Positions 37,701 to 49,382 of a stretch of DNA of 64,000 nt are shown here, in pieces. The position numbers and the translations under genes are program-made. The notes beneath the pieces are model-generated. The model was not told the origin of the DNA and ran no database searches. It saw nothing but the letters and a program-made list of their open reading frames with translations. How positions within the stretch are numbered: the stretch's first letter is position 1; each line of letters opens with the position of its first letter. Origin of the DNA: Kocuria varians (GTDB taxonomy: Bacteria > Actinomycetota > Actinomycetes > Actinomycetales > Micrococcaceae); NCBI RefSeq assembly GCF_006539885.1, contig NZ_BJNW01000001.1, forward strand, positions 62,001 to 126,000, written 5' to 3'.

Positions 37701-38739
37701 CGCGGTTGAAGGAGGCGAGGGTCGTGCGGGACTCCCCCAGTACCAGCACGCTGCGGCCCCGGTGGACGAGGGCACCCACCGTGGCGACCACGGTGTCGAT
37801 GCTCGCGGTGCCCACCGGCGTGTTCACCACGAAGCTCTCGCCCTGCTCCGCGAGGTCCACGACCTCCTGCTGGTTCGCGTCCAGGTCCGTGAGCAGCAGC
37901 TCGCGCGCCGGATCGCGGCCGTCCAGGGCGGGGGCGCGGTTCTCGAGCCGCCGCACCACGGGAAGCTTGCCCACCTCGGGGTTCTTCAGCCGTGCGAGCG
38001 CCTCCACGACCTCCGTGCGGGCCACCACGTGCTCATCCGCCGGGCGCTCGTGCAGGTCCGCGAACGTGGAGACCACCAGCTGATGGTCCACGTGCATGCC
38101 GGGAACGTCCACGGCGAGCTGACGCAGGATCTCGAGCACCGGAGCGGGGTCCAGCTTGCGGGTGCCGTAGGCCAGCCGGGACATCTCCGCGGTGGCCAGC
38201 TCCACGCCGTGGTCCTCGCGCAGTCGACGCACCAGCGCCGGGTTCAGGCGCGCCGGACCCACGATGTGCAGTTCGAAGTCCTTGTGGTCCGGGCGCAGCT
38301 TAATGGTCACCGGGGCGAGCAGCACCGGGGCGATGAACCGCCGCAGCCCGTCCGCGACCGGGTCCGCGAGCCACGACGCCGTCCCCGCGGCGAGGTAGGC
38401 GGCGTCCAGGCCGTGCATCACGGACAGCTCGTGGATCTTCGTGCGCAGGGCGCGCGCGGAGCGCACCGCGCGGTCGTACGCCGGGGTGTCCTGGTGGATC
38501 ATCGTGGACAGCCGGGTGGGACGCTGCATGAGCAGCTGCGCCTGCCCCGAGGAGTTGGCCTCCGTGAGGTCGATGCAGACGTTGTCCACCTGGTTGAAGT
38601 CCAGCAGCGTGTCCGGACCCGTGTAAGCGTCCATCTGCTGGGTCCAGGACCTCAGGGACACGCGCGGGGCCTCGGACCCGGTGCGCGCACCGTCCGTGAC
38701 CTGGGGGGTCGGTCGGTCCTGGGCTGGGGGTGTCGACAT
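34771..38739 (-). CDS. Large SF1-helicase-like protein with degenerate ATPase motifs
   Basis: 1322 residues. The overall layout is that of an actinobacterial AAA/SF1 DNA helicase-like family. The position expected for Walker A reads VVNTPVGTASID without the GK[ST], and motif II reads VVVLDAEST instead of DExx. Later motifs V and VI remain recognisable (LHRAAGIERDTVIFSLGFG; FVRGMTRARRHTHIV). The C-terminus (RALSVRERSRLIPQQLERAG, SLWSVEVF) resembles the small Vsr/DUF559-like domain often fused to such proteins, and a low-complexity tail ends the protein. ATG 38739 follows GTAGGAG; the frame is open to 38772. ATP hydrolysis is doubtful. Confidence 0.8.
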   Translation of the reverse strand: MSTPPAQDRPTPQVTDGARTGSEAPRVSLRSWTQQMDAYTGPDTLLDFNQVDNVCIDLTEANSSGQAQLLMQRPTRLSTMIHQDTPAYDRAVRSARALRTKIHELSVMHGLDAAYLAAGTASWLADPVADGLRRFIAPVLLAPVTIKLRPDHKDFELHIVGPARLNPALVRRLREDHGVELATAEMSRLAYGTRKLDPAPVLEILRQLAVDVPGMHVDHQLVVSTFADLHERPADEHVVARTEVVEALARLKNPEVGKLPVVRRLENRAPALDGRDPARELLLTDLDANQQEVVDLAEQGESFVVNTPVGTASIDTVVATVGALVHRGRSVLVLGESRTTLASFNRAWNRTGLDSLVLPLGSHLSPDDVAARLVRAVARNERAPEPDTEAVHEALRHSRDQLRLHEESLHARRPRWQASPYEAMQSLAELTARDPGPETTVRFRRSVLDAVSHRSEVQRQLQRAAALGAFDESALSSPWHGARLVNDDEAHQAHDLAKSLLLELTTLTTAMRNVLGVSGLRVGTTIAEWEQQLELVIDVGQSLDHLTPDIYDRPVTDLIAATASAAWRREHEIELSGLQRSRLRKAAKEYIRPGVHLSDLHAALVKVQSERERWRQWATTLEQPAVSDRAEETLRTHRRFREDLEGLAIALEGSPTAARLENATVDELGVILDELINDEPHLSTLPERTVLLDDLRARGLGEFLQDLETRGVPAERVRDELELAWWQSVLEAMISGDDFVAMPDGAELRRTESAFRRADSAHVAAAPARLEHELAERWARDTRRNPREAVALREMLRSGHVRTEELDRVQHLTPSLVPVWTASPLVLTATLGEAQTVDAVVVLDAESTPLAAALPAIVKAEQVIAFGDRHAGGPQPFTVAPRLVSRDESRPVAEVDSVHDALSRVVDSRSLTSVRRPLDPRLFAYLNEAFYDGALTRVPFASELMSPTTGLSAEYVEDGVGVLTAGSEGVQAPAAEVHRTVDLVFAHAARHPERSLAVVTASAMHASRVAQAVQRRLRETGESEEFFAPGHESFRVVELHRAAGIERDTVIFSLGFGRTTSGRSTPQLGSLSERDGRQAFVRGMTRARRHTHIVTSIHPKDTELRRLQYGAKDMYHMLEMLFGEGTTSERAETTADATGTAPDALVDDLARRLRAGGATVHTGYAHAVDMAAHADAESLSAGAVLHRGPAEEPVRIPVAMRSDGSESSRALSVRERSRLIPQQLERAGWNYVSLWSVEVFTDPQTVASLVQRYLGLGASEAAEGGAPGAAAGSGHAGVHGRSGHDNAARPGAQRNAGASAPSAPAAYDGPTGVDRGSRTGGF

Positions 38740-38831
38740 GGTGCTCCTACTCACGAGTGCGCCGGTCTGCACGCCACGGGGGATGGGGCGGACCGGCGCA
38801 CCGGGACTGACGATGACTCAGGAAGGGGGAT

Positions 38832-40430
38832 TCATTCCCACTCGATGGTTCCCGGCGGCTTGGACGTGACGTCCAGCACCACCCGGTTGATCTCCTCGAC
38901 CTCGTTGGTGATGCGGTTGGAGATCCGCGCGAGCAGCTCTGAGGGCAGCCGCGACCAGTCCGCGGTCATGGCGTCCTCGGAGCTCACGGGGCGCAGCACG
39001 ATGGGGTGGCCGTAGGTGCGGCCGTCGCCCTGCACGCCCACCGAGTGGACGTCCGCGAGCAGCACGACCGGCATCTGCCAGACCTCGTCGTCCAGGCCGG
39101 CGCGGGTCAGCTCCTCGCGGGCGATCGCGTCCGCGCGGCGCAGGATGTCCAGGCGTTCCTCGGTGACCTCACCGATGATGCGGATGCCGAGACCCGGGCC
39201 CGGGAACGGCTGGCGGCCCACGATGTTCTCCGGCAGGCCCAGCTCGCGGCCCACCGCGCGGACCTCGTCCTTGAACAGCGCGCGCAGCGGCTCCACGAGG
39301 TCGAACTGCAGGTCCTCGGGCAGCCCGCCCACGTTGTGGTGGCTCTTGATGTTCGCCGCGCCCTCGCCACCGCCGGACTCGACGACGTCCGGGTAGAGGG
39401 TGCCCTGCACGAGGAAGCGCACCGGCTCGCCGTCCTGCGCCTCCTCGCTGAGCACCTTGTGCTCCGCGGCCTCGAAGGCACGGATGAACTCGCGGCCGAT
39501 GGCCTTGCGCTTGGTCTCCGGGTCCGTGACGCCCTTGAGCGCGTCCAGGAAGCGGTCCTGCTCGCGGGCGATGTGCAGCTTGATGCCCGTGGCGGCCACG
39601 TAGTCCTTCTCGACCTGCTCGACCTCGTCCTGGCGCATCAGGCCGTGGTCCACGAGCACGCACGTGAGCCGGTCCCCGATGGCACGCTGCACGAGGGCGG
39701 CGGCCACGGCGGAGTCCACGCCGCCGGAGAGGCCGCACAGTGCCTTGCCGTCGCCCACCTGGGCGCGGATCGCGGCGACCTGCTCCTCGATGATGTTGCC
39801 GGTGGACCACGTGGGGGTCAGCCCGGCGCCCTGGAACAGGAAGTTCTCGATGACCTTCTGGCCGTACGCGGAGTGCTTGACCTCCGGGTGCCACTGCACG
39901 CCGTAGAGCTTGCGCTCCCGGTTCTCGAAGGCGGCCACGGGGGCGCCCTCGGTGGTGGCGAGCGTGGTGAAGCCCTCGGGCGCCGCCGTCACGGAGTCAC
40001 CGTGGCTCATCCACACGGTCTGCACGTCCGGGGTGCCGTCCAGCACGGTGCCCACGGTGTCCGCGGTGCCGGTGGCCGTGGTGGCGCCGTACTCGCGCAC
40101 GCCGGTGCGCTCGACCTTCCCGCCCAGGGCGTTGGCCATCACCTGGAAGCCGTAGCAGATGCCCAGGACGGGCACGCCGGTCTCGAAGAGCTCGGCGTCA
40201 CGCTGCGGGGCACCGGGCGCGTACACGGACGCGGGGCCGCCGGAGAGGATCAGTGCAGCGGGGTTGCGCTGGAGGATCTTCTCGGTGGACCAGGTGTGCG
40301 GGACGATCTCGGAGTACACGTTCGCCTCCCGCACCCTGCGGGCGATCAGCTGCGCGTACTGCGCACCGTAATCGACCACGAGTACCGGGCGTTGCTCCAG
40401 GTCGCTCAGGTTCTCAGGGGATTCAGTCAC
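38832..40430 (-). CDS. guaA: GMP synthase (glutamine-hydrolysing)
   Basis: 532 residues. Class I amidotransferase half: [25 protein letters not shown] with the catalytic Cys92, and QWHPEVKH. The ATP pyrophosphatase half starts at [14 protein letters not shown], and the dimerisation domain ends in the universal KPPGTIEWE. Converts XMP plus glutamine to GMP. GTG 40430 has TAGACT 7 nt upstream and no ribosome site, so the longer frame start (40460) is rejected. It forms a GMP-biosynthesis neighbourhood with guaB and guaB3. Confidence 0.97.
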   Translation of the reverse strand: MTESPENLSDLEQRPVLVVDYGAQYAQLIARRVREANVYSEIVPHTWSTEKILQRNPAALILSGGPASVYAPGAPQRDAELFETGVPVLGICYGFQVMANALGGKVERTGVREYGATTATGTADTVGTVLDGTPDVQTVWMSHGDSVTAAPEGFTTLATTEGAPVAAFENRERKLYGVQWHPEVKHSAYGQKVIENFLFQGAGLTPTWSTGNIIEEQVAAIRAQVGDGKALCGLSGGVDSAVAAALVQRAIGDRLTCVLVDHGLMRQDEVEQVEKDYVAATGIKLHIAREQDRFLDALKGVTDPETKRKAIGREFIRAFEAAEHKVLSEEAQDGEPVRFLVQGTLYPDVVESGGGEGAANIKSHHNVGGLPEDLQFDLVEPLRALFKDEVRAVGRELGLPENIVGRQPFPGPGLGIRIIGEVTEERLDILRRADAIAREELTRAGLDDEVWQMPVVLLADVHSVGVQGDGRTYGHPIVLRPVSSEDAMTADWSRLPSELLARISNRITNEVEEINRVVLDVTSKPPGTIEWE

Positions 40431-40437
40431 GCGGACA

Positions 40438-40443
40438 AGTCTA
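40438..40443 (-). promoter_or_regulatory. -10 box of guaA (leaderless)
   Basis: TACT-type box TAGACT on the minus strand, 7 nt before GTG 40430. No clear -35. Confidence 0.45.
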
Positions 40444-40472
40444 GAACACCCCGCCGACACGCCCCGACGGTC

Positions 40473-41066
40473 TCAGTAGCGCTTCGCGGCCTTGGGATTG
40501 GCCGCCAGCTCGGCCTCCGTGGAGCGGTGGATCTTGCGCTCCACGATGAAGGAGAGGAACGGCACCACGCCGCCCAGCGCCATCACGATCAGCTGCGCGA
40601 AGGGCCACCGCATGAGCGACCACACCCGCAGGCACGACAGGACGTAGACCACGTAGAACCAGCCGTGGATGATCAGCACCCACGTGGAGATGTTGACGCC
40701 GCCGGCCAGGTTCTCCAGGTCCAGGTTCTGCCATCCCAGAGCCACGGTGGCCCCCGTGGCCTTGTCCGTGCCGCCGGCGATCAGGTCGTAGTGGAACACG
40801 TAGCGGGTGATCATCTCCACCACGAGCAGCAGCAGGAAGGTGCCGGAGACCCACGCGCACACCTTGTAGACGTTCAGCGCGGTGCGGATCTGGGCCTCGG
40901 TGCCGCCGAAACGACGCCGCGGCTTCAGCGCGGCGGCCTTGGCGCGCACGCTGTCAGGCACGGTGGCGCGCTCGGGGCTCGCATCCTCGGGTGCGGTGAC
41001 GCGCACCCCATCGGTGCGGCGGACCGGGCGGGGGTGCAGATCGGGCTGCGGCGTGTGGTCAGTCAT
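40473..41066 (-). CDS. DUF3817 integral membrane protein
   Basis: 197 residues. A 70-residue charged cytoplasmic N-terminus leads to three hydrophobic helices (VCAWVSGTFLLLLVVEMI, WVLIIHGWFYVVYVLSC, QLIVMALGGVVPFLSFIVE), matching DUF3817, often encoded next to SURF1 and guaA in actinobacteria. ATG 41066 overlaps the SURF1 stop by 8 nt and has GGAG upstream; the frame extends further but antisense-like sequence precedes it. Function unknown. Confidence 0.85.
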   Translation of the reverse strand: MTDHTPQPDLHPRPVRRTDGVRVTAPEDASPERATVPDSVRAKAAALKPRRRFGGTEAQIRTALNVYKVCAWVSGTFLLLLVVEMITRYVFHYDLIAGGTDKATGATVALGWQNLDLENLAGGVNISTWVLIIHGWFYVVYVLSCLRVWSLMRWPFAQLIVMALGGVVPFLSFIVERKIHRSTEAELAANPKAAKRY

Positions 41067-42060
41067 CGGTTGCTCCGTCGTCGGATCTCGGGGTCTGGTT
41101 CTCGTGCGGCGACAGGGTCCGGGCGGCGTCCGCACGGGCCTGCTGCGCGACCGCGGGCTGGTCGTCGAAGTAGTAGTAGCACCGGTCCTCGGCATCCCAG
41201 TAGTAGTAGGACTGCTCGGCCTCGTCCCAGAAGTAGTCGCCCTCGAAGTAGAAGTACTGCTCGGGGTTCTCCCGCCGCAGCTGCTCGTCGCGCACGAAGC
41301 GCCACCACATGAAGAAGGCGAAGCCGGCGAAGACCACCCACTCGATGGCGTAGAAGAGGTTCAGCGCGTGCAGGGAGGTGTCCGTGGGCTGCTGGTCGAT
41401 CTGCAGGCGCCCCAGCCCCGCGCTCATCAGACCTGCCGACGGCTCGAGCGCGCGGTCTTTGGTGACCGGGGCGAGCTCGGCCGCCGGGTTCTCGGAGAAC
41501 GCGGCCACGTAGCCGGAGTACACGGGGGCGTCCCACAGGTTGCTCAGCTGCGCGGAGGACACGGACCCCACCTGCCCCGCGGGCAGGTTGTGGTCCGGCA
41601 GCGGGGCGTCCGTGGGCAGCAGGCGTCCGATCACACGCACCTCGCCCGACGGCGCCGCGGGGGCCTTCTCGGGTGAGGCCACCCAGCCGCGCGCCACGGC
41701 AAGACCGAGGTCCGAGTCCGCGACGTCCCAGCGCCCCCGGGAGTCCGGGATCACGAGCTCCGTGACCACCCAGTACCCGGTGGCCCCGTCCTGCAGCCGC
41801 CCGGGGACGAGCACGGTGGAGTCCGCGCGGTAGCGCCCCTCGACCGAGACCACGTGGTCCGCCTGCTGCGAGGTGACCGTCTCACCGGGAGCGGTCACGT
41901 CCTGCAGCGAGGACACACGGTCCTTCGCGGGGTCCGCCACGGTGGTGGAGCGCAGGGAGGCATTGAGCTGCCACATGCTCAGGGACACGAAGAGAGCCGC
42001 CACGAGCAGGGCTACCGCCAGGAAGGCCAGTGAACGGGGTCGCAGGGCGGTTTTGAGCAC
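41059..42060 (-). CDS. SURF1-family protein with aromatic-acidic C-terminal tail
   Basis: 333 residues. SURF1 proteins help assemble haem-copper cytochrome oxidase. Two membrane helices bracket an extracytoplasmic domain: SLAFLAVALLVAALFVSL with the SMWQLN segment at the N-terminus and IEWVVFAGFAFFMWWRF near residue 245. After the usual end, about 45 residues are packed with Tyr, Trp, Phe, Asp and Glu (EQYFYFEGDYFWDEAEQSYY, then CYYYFDD), giving three WW/OCRE-like aromatic repeats on the cytoplasmic side. Co-transcribed with DUF3817. Confidence 0.87.
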   Translation of the reverse strand: MLKTALRPRSLAFLAVALLVAALFVSLSMWQLNASLRSTTVADPAKDRVSSLQDVTAPGETVTSQQADHVVSVEGRYRADSTVLVPGRLQDGATGYWVVTELVIPDSRGRWDVADSDLGLAVARGWVASPEKAPAAPSGEVRVIGRLLPTDAPLPDHNLPAGQVGSVSSAQLSNLWDAPVYSGYVAAFSENPAAELAPVTKDRALEPSAGLMSAGLGRLQIDQQPTDTSLHALNLFYAIEWVVFAGFAFFMWWRFVRDEQLRRENPEQYFYFEGDYFWDEAEQSYYYWDAEDRCYYYFDDQPAVAQQARADAARTLSPHENQTPRSDDGATDD

Positions 42061-42123
42061 GCCTCAACCCTACTGTCACGCCCTGGGCGTTTCCCAACGA
42101 GCCGGGCCGGCCTGCCACTGGGC

Positions 42124-43245
42124 TCAGTCGCGGATGACCACGTCCGCGCGCTGGAACTCCTTGAGGTCCGAGTAGCCGGTGGTGGCCATGGCGTGGCGCA
42201 ACGCTCCCATGACGTTCGAGGAGCCGTCCACGTGCCGGGAGGGCCCGTTGAGTAGCTTCTCGAGCGGGCCCACGGTTCCCACGTGGGTCCGCACCCCGCG
42301 CGGCGAGTGCTGGTGGTGCGCCTCCGCGCCCCACAGCCAGCCCTGCCCCGGTGCCTCCTCCGCGCGGGCCAGCAGGGTCCCGAGCATCACGGCGTCCGCA
42401 CCCATGGCAATGGCCTTGACGATGTCGCCGGAGGTGCCCAGACCGCCGTCGGCGATCACGTGGACGTAGCGCCCACCGGACTCGTCCAGGTAGTCGCGAC
42501 GCGCGGCCGCCACGTCCGAGATGGCCGTGGCCATCGCCGCGTGGATGCCGAGGATGGACTCGGTGCGCAGGGACGCTCCCCCGCCGAAGCCCACCAGCAC
42601 ACCCGCCGCGCCGGTGCGCATCAGGTGCAGCGCGGGCGTGTAACCCGCCGCACCACCCACGATCACCGGGACGTCGAGGTCGTAGATGAACTTCTTGAGG
42701 TCCAGCGGCTCCTGGGCCCGCGACACGTGCTCCGCGGAGACGGTGGTGCCGCGGATCACGAAGAGGTCCACCCCGGCCTCCAGCACCGTGCGGTAGTGCT
42801 CCACCACGCGCTGCGGGGACAGGGAACCGGAGACGATGACCCCGGCCTCCCGGATCTCCGCGAGGCGCGCGGTGATCAGCTCGGGCTGGATGGGCGCGGA
42901 GTAGAGCTCCTGCATGCGGCGCGTGGCCTGCGGCAGGTGCTCCGAGCTGAGGTCCGCGATCTCGTCCAGCACGGGCTGCGGATCCTCGTAGCGCGTCCAC
43001 AGACCTTCGAGGTCGATCACGCCCAGACCGCCGGCGCGTCCCAGCTCGATGGCCGTGGCCGGGGACATCACCGAGTCCATGGGCGCGCCCACCACGGGGA
43101 TGTCGAACTGGTACGCGTCGATCTGCCACGCGGTGCTGACGTCCTGGGGGTCCCGCGTGCGGCGCGAGGGGACCAGGGCGATCTCGTCCAGGCTGAACGT
43201 GCGGCGCGCCCGCTTGGAACGCCCGATTTCCATGTCGTAACTCAC
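42124..43245 (-). CDS. GuaB3-type IMP dehydrogenase family protein
   Basis: 373 residues, a TIM-barrel relative of IMP dehydrogenase lacking CBS domains (TIGR01304-like). PVVGAPMDSVMSPATA and HVIADGGLGTSGDIVKAIAM match the barrel. The loop that carries the catalytic cysteine in true IMPDHs reads VGFGGGASLRTES here, with no cysteine, so classical IMPDH chemistry is unlikely. GTG 43245 has AAGGA 7 nt upstream; the frame start at 43260 lies on that site. It follows guaB by 47 nt and is probably co-transcribed. Confidence 0.9.
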   Translation of the reverse strand: MSYDMEIGRSKRARRTFSLDEIALVPSRRTRDPQDVSTAWQIDAYQFDIPVVGAPMDSVMSPATAIELGRAGGLGVIDLEGLWTRYEDPQPVLDEIADLSSEHLPQATRRMQELYSAPIQPELITARLAEIREAGVIVSGSLSPQRVVEHYRTVLEAGVDLFVIRGTTVSAEHVSRAQEPLDLKKFIYDLDVPVIVGGAAGYTPALHLMRTGAAGVLVGFGGGASLRTESILGIHAAMATAISDVAAARRDYLDESGGRYVHVIADGGLGTSGDIVKAIAMGADAVMLGTLLARAEEAPGQGWLWGAEAHHQHSPRGVRTHVGTVGPLEKLLNGPSRHVDGSSNVMGALRHAMATTGYSDLKEFQRADVVIRD

Positions 43246-43292
43246 GAGAGGTCCTTTCACCGCGCGTCAGGCACGGAGGGTCTGCGGCGTGC

Positions 43293-44828
<1,536 letters not shown>

Positions 44829-44887
44829 TCAGACGAGGATGTCCGCACCAGTCTACGGCGCGGCTCCGACGCGTTCGCGCCGCGGGC

Positions 44888-46942
44888 TCAGCCGGCGGTG
44901 CCTGCCTCCACGGCGGCCACGAGGCGCTCGCGCAGCAGCGGCGCCATGCTGCGGGTGTAGTCCCCGGTGAGGTGGTGGGAGTCGAGCCACACGGCCACCC
45001 GGCCGATCTCCGGCGGGCACGCGTCCCCCGGGCAGATCAGCCCGGTCGGGTCGATCCCCACGAACCCGGGGACCGACTCCAGGGACTCAGCAGGGTTCCG
45101 CTCCCCCAGCACGCTCGTGCGCGGCACGCGGCAGGAGGAGTCCTCCCAGCCCTTGCGCTGGGCGCAGCGCGTGGGGTCCACGTCCAGCCTCGGGTTGTCG
45201 CGCAGGCCGAGCACCGTGGTGCCCTGCGCCGTGAGCTCCCGGGTCACGGCCTCGAGACCGCTGACCACGTGCTCGGCCCGGGCGTCCATCAGCTCGGAGC
45301 GGGTGGAGGTGGTCACCACGGCGTCCGGGTGCAGCTCCTCGAGGTAGGAGAGCACGGCCTGGTTGCCCGCCCTGCACGTGTCCGACTGGCCCTCCAGGCC
45401 GAAGCCGCAGCCAGGCTGGAGCAGGGAGACCAGCTGCCAGTGGCGCTGCCGCGCGACCGGGATGATCGCGCCCATGTACTGCTCCATATGGGAGTTGCCC
45501 ACCACCGCCACGACCCGCGTGGGGTTCTCCACCGGCTCGTCCTGCCGGCAGAATCCCTGGGCCACCGGGTTCGCGCTCGCGTAGTCGGCCTCGCAGGCAC
45601 GGGGAAGGCCCACCCACTGCTCCTCCATGGTGGCGGGGACCACGGGTGCGCTGGGGTCCCCGGTGGGGTCGTACCCCGGGGCCAGGGACTGCGCCCCCGG
45701 GTTGCTGCTCCCCGCCTGCGCCGCCAGCTGCGAGGCGCGGCGGCCGTCCAGCGCGGCCCACGTGCCGGCGGTCGCCAGCACCAGCCCCGGGCACACCGCG
45801 ATCACCAGCGCGAGCCGCCACCTCCTCGCCTCCGGCCACGCCCAGCGCCGCAGCGGTGTCTCCACGAACCGGGTCAGCAGCACGGCGAGCAGCACGGAGA
45901 CCACCACGATCCCCGCGCCGGCCCACCACCCGGCGGCCGAACGGTCGCGCACCACCAGCCAGGTGACCAGCAGCGGCCAGTGCACCAGGTAGAGCGCGTA
46001 GGCGGCGTCGCCCAGGCGCACCACCGGACCCCACGCCAGGAGGCGGTCGACGCCCACGGGCGAGCCGCTGCGCCCGGCGACGACGATCGCGGCCGCGGAG
46101 AGAAGGGGCCACAGTGCGATCCACCCCGGGAACGCCCCGGCCACGTCCACGACGATCCCCACGGACACGAGACCCACCAGCCCGCACCACCCCAGCGGCA
46201 CCCGCGCACGCACGGGAAGCCTCAGGTACGGCACCGCCAGGGCCAGGAGCGATCCGAGCGCGAACTCCCACAGCCGGGCCCGGGTGTCGAAGTACGCGAA
46301 GTTCTGCTGGGTGTGCGTGCTGATCACGGACCACGCCAGCGAGGCCCCGAAGACCGCCCCGAAGCAGACCGCGAGCACCGGCACGCTGCGCCGCCCCGTC
46401 CGCCGCTTCACGAGCCAGGCCAGCCCGAAGACCAGGGGCCAGAGCAGGAAGACCTGCCCCTGCACGGACAGGGACCAGAAGTGCTGGAACGGCGAGGCGG
46501 CGGAGCGGTCCGCCGCGTAGTAGTCCACGGCGTGCACGGCCAGCAACCAGTTCTCCGCGTAGAGCACGGAGGCCACGCCCTGCGAGCGCAGCCCACTCGC
46601 GTCCTCGGCGGGGTAGAAGCACCACACGAGGACGAAGGTCGCCAGCACCACCAGCGTGGCCAGGGGCAGCAGACGCTTGAACGTGTGCAGCCAGTAGCGG
46701 CCGATCGTCGGCCGGCGTCCGCCCTCGATCCTGCGCACGAAGGACAGCGTCATGAAGAACGCGGAGAGGAACAGGAATACGTCCACCCCGCCTGCAACCC
46801 GGCCCATGAACACGTGGTAGAGCACCACGAGCAGCACGGCCACGGCGCGCAGTCCCTGCACCTCGGGGCGGAAACCGGGCGGTCCCACCACCGGGTCCCG
46901 GAACCGGCGGCCCACGGAGGAGGACCGGCGTGCGCTCTGCAT
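44888..46942 (-). CDS. OafA/YrhL-type acyltransferase with SGNH domain
   Basis: 684 residues. The N-terminal acyltransferase-3 domain (about 25-380) has the entry motif FRPEVQGLRAVAVLLVVLYH and around ten helices; the last helices pass into an extracytoplasmic SGNH hydrolase domain with VVGNSHMEQY (GNSH) and the C-terminal WLDSHHLTGDY (DxxH). Such fusions O-acetylate peptidoglycan, teichoic acid or other surface glycans. ATG 46942 has TAGGCT 6 nt upstream (46949-46954), no ribosome site: probably leaderless. Confidence 0.92.
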   Translation of the reverse strand: MQSARRSSSVGRRFRDPVVGPPGFRPEVQGLRAVAVLLVVLYHVFMGRVAGGVDVFLFLSAFFMTLSFVRRIEGGRRPTIGRYWLHTFKRLLPLATLVVLATFVLVWCFYPAEDASGLRSQGVASVLYAENWLLAVHAVDYYAADRSAASPFQHFWSLSVQGQVFLLWPLVFGLAWLVKRRTGRRSVPVLAVCFGAVFGASLAWSVISTHTQQNFAYFDTRARLWEFALGSLLALAVPYLRLPVRARVPLGWCGLVGLVSVGIVVDVAGAFPGWIALWPLLSAAAIVVAGRSGSPVGVDRLLAWGPVVRLGDAAYALYLVHWPLLVTWLVVRDRSAAGWWAGAGIVVVSVLLAVLLTRFVETPLRRWAWPEARRWRLALVIAVCPGLVLATAGTWAALDGRRASQLAAQAGSSNPGAQSLAPGYDPTGDPSAPVVPATMEEQWVGLPRACEADYASANPVAQGFCRQDEPVENPTRVVAVVGNSHMEQYMGAIIPVARQRHWQLVSLLQPGCGFGLEGQSDTCRAGNQAVLSYLEELHPDAVVTTSTRSELMDARAEHVVSGLEAVTRELTAQGTTVLGLRDNPRLDVDPTRCAQRKGWEDSSCRVPRTSVLGERNPAESLESVPGFVGIDPTGLICPGDACPPEIGRVAVWLDSHHLTGDYTRSMAPLLRERLVAAVEAGTAG

Positions 46943-47032
46943 CAGGACAGCCTAGACCGGCGGCACCCAGGCCGTGGGCGTGCGTCCCGGCGGAACCGAC
47001 CGGCTCCGCCGCGGTCCGCACCTGCTACGACG

Positions 47033-47072
47033 ACGACCGGCGGCCACCCCGTTCAGGGTGGCCGCCGGTCGT
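47033..47072. terminator. groEL terminator hairpin
   Basis: A perfect 17-bp stem (47033-47049 with 47056-47072) and a 6-nt loop directly downstream of groEL. There is no U-run, as often in high-GC actinobacteria. Confidence 0.75.
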
Positions 47073-47112
47073 GCGGTGGACCCGGACCGCAGCCCGGGGC
47101 CGTGCCGGGGAC

Positions 47113-48708
<1,596 letters not shown>

Positions 48709-48729
48709 TTACGAGAAGAGGAAATGACG

Positions 48730-48775
48730 GCGCGGTGCCCACGCTGCCCGTGCGGGCGGACGGCGGGCACCGCGC
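48730..48775. promoter_or_regulatory. Intercistronic hairpin between groES and groEL
   Basis: GCGCGGTGCCC (48730-48740) pairs with GGGCACCGCGC (48765-48775); the inner sequence adds a smaller GC stem. There is no U-run, so a processing or stability element is more likely than a terminator. Confidence 0.45.
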
Positions 48776-48793
48776 TCAAAAGACGTGGGGTGG

Positions 48794-49090
48794 TTACTTC
48801 TCGATGACGGCCAGCACGTCGCGCGCCGGGAGCACGAGGTACTCCTCGCCGTTGTACTTGACCTCGGTTCCGCCGTACTTGGAGAAGATGACGACGTCAC
48901 CCTCCTTGACGTCCACGGGGATGCGGTTGCCCTTGTCGTCCACGCGGCCCGGGCCCACGGCCAGGACGGTGCCCTCCTGGGGCTTCTCCTTGGCGGTGTC
49001 CGGGATGACCAGACCGGAGGCGGTGGTCTGTTCAGCGGCCAGCGGCTGAACCACGATGCGATCCTCGAGGGGCTTGATGGAGACCGACAC
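48794..49090 (-). CDS. groES: Co-chaperonin GroES
   Basis: 98 residues: [14 protein letters not shown], the mobile loop [19 protein letters not shown], and [22 protein letters not shown] 49090 follows GGGAGA and gives the standard length; the frame open to 49234 runs through the promoter and operator. First gene of the groESL operon, controlled by the CIRCE-type dyad at 49222-49248. Confidence 0.96.
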   Translation of the reverse strand: MSVSIKPLEDRIVVQPLAAEQTTASGLVIPDTAKEKPQEGTVLAVGPGRVDDKGNRIPVDVKEGDVVIFSKYGGTEVKYNGEEYLVLPARDVLAVIEK

Positions 49091-49221
49091 GATCTCTCCC
49101 TTTCTTCTAGGCGTGTGAGACGGTGTGCGTCCGCGCGGTGTCACGGGGTCCCGTGACCGCGGGCGCCACAGGCCAGTTGGCGTGCCAACCGTCGTCGCGG
49201 TGCCGATTGAGCGCCTGGCCT

Positions 49222-49248
49222 TTAGCACCCTCACCAGGAGAGTGCCAA
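49222..49248. promoter_or_regulatory. CIRCE operator (HrcA binding site)
   Basis: TTAGCACCC, nine nucleotides, GAGTGCCAA: the consensus TTAGCACTC-N9-GAGTGCTAA with one change in each arm (C for T in the left arm, C for T in the right). It lies just downstream of the groES -10 box. Confidence 0.85.
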
Positions 49249-49253
49249 GAATT

Positions 49254-49283
49254 ACTGTAGGGAGGCCGCCCGCGCCCGGTCAA
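49254..49283 (-). promoter_or_regulatory. groESL promoter
   Basis: Read leftwards: -35 TTGACC (49278-49283), 18-nt spacer, -10 TACAGT (49254-49259), immediately followed by the CIRCE dyad. This is a housekeeping-sigma type promoter. Confidence 0.65.
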
Positions 49284-49382
49284 GGCGGCTTCGCGGCGCT
49301 CCCCTGTGGGCTGAATACGGGTCGACGACGACGCCGCGGCGGGGCTCCGCGCGCGACGCCCCACCCGTGGTGTGATGGAGCG

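Noticed and set aside
34861-39015. A 1384-codon open frame on the plus strand opposite the helicase-like gene and guaA
   Set aside because: It runs across two convincing minus-strand genes, has the Arg/Gly/His-rich composition of antisense frames in GC-rich DNA, and shows no motif.
40473-41195. Longer N-terminus for the DUF3817 protein
   Set aside because: Residues upstream of ATG 41066 are antisense-like Thr/Arg/Pro repeats within the SURF1 gene.
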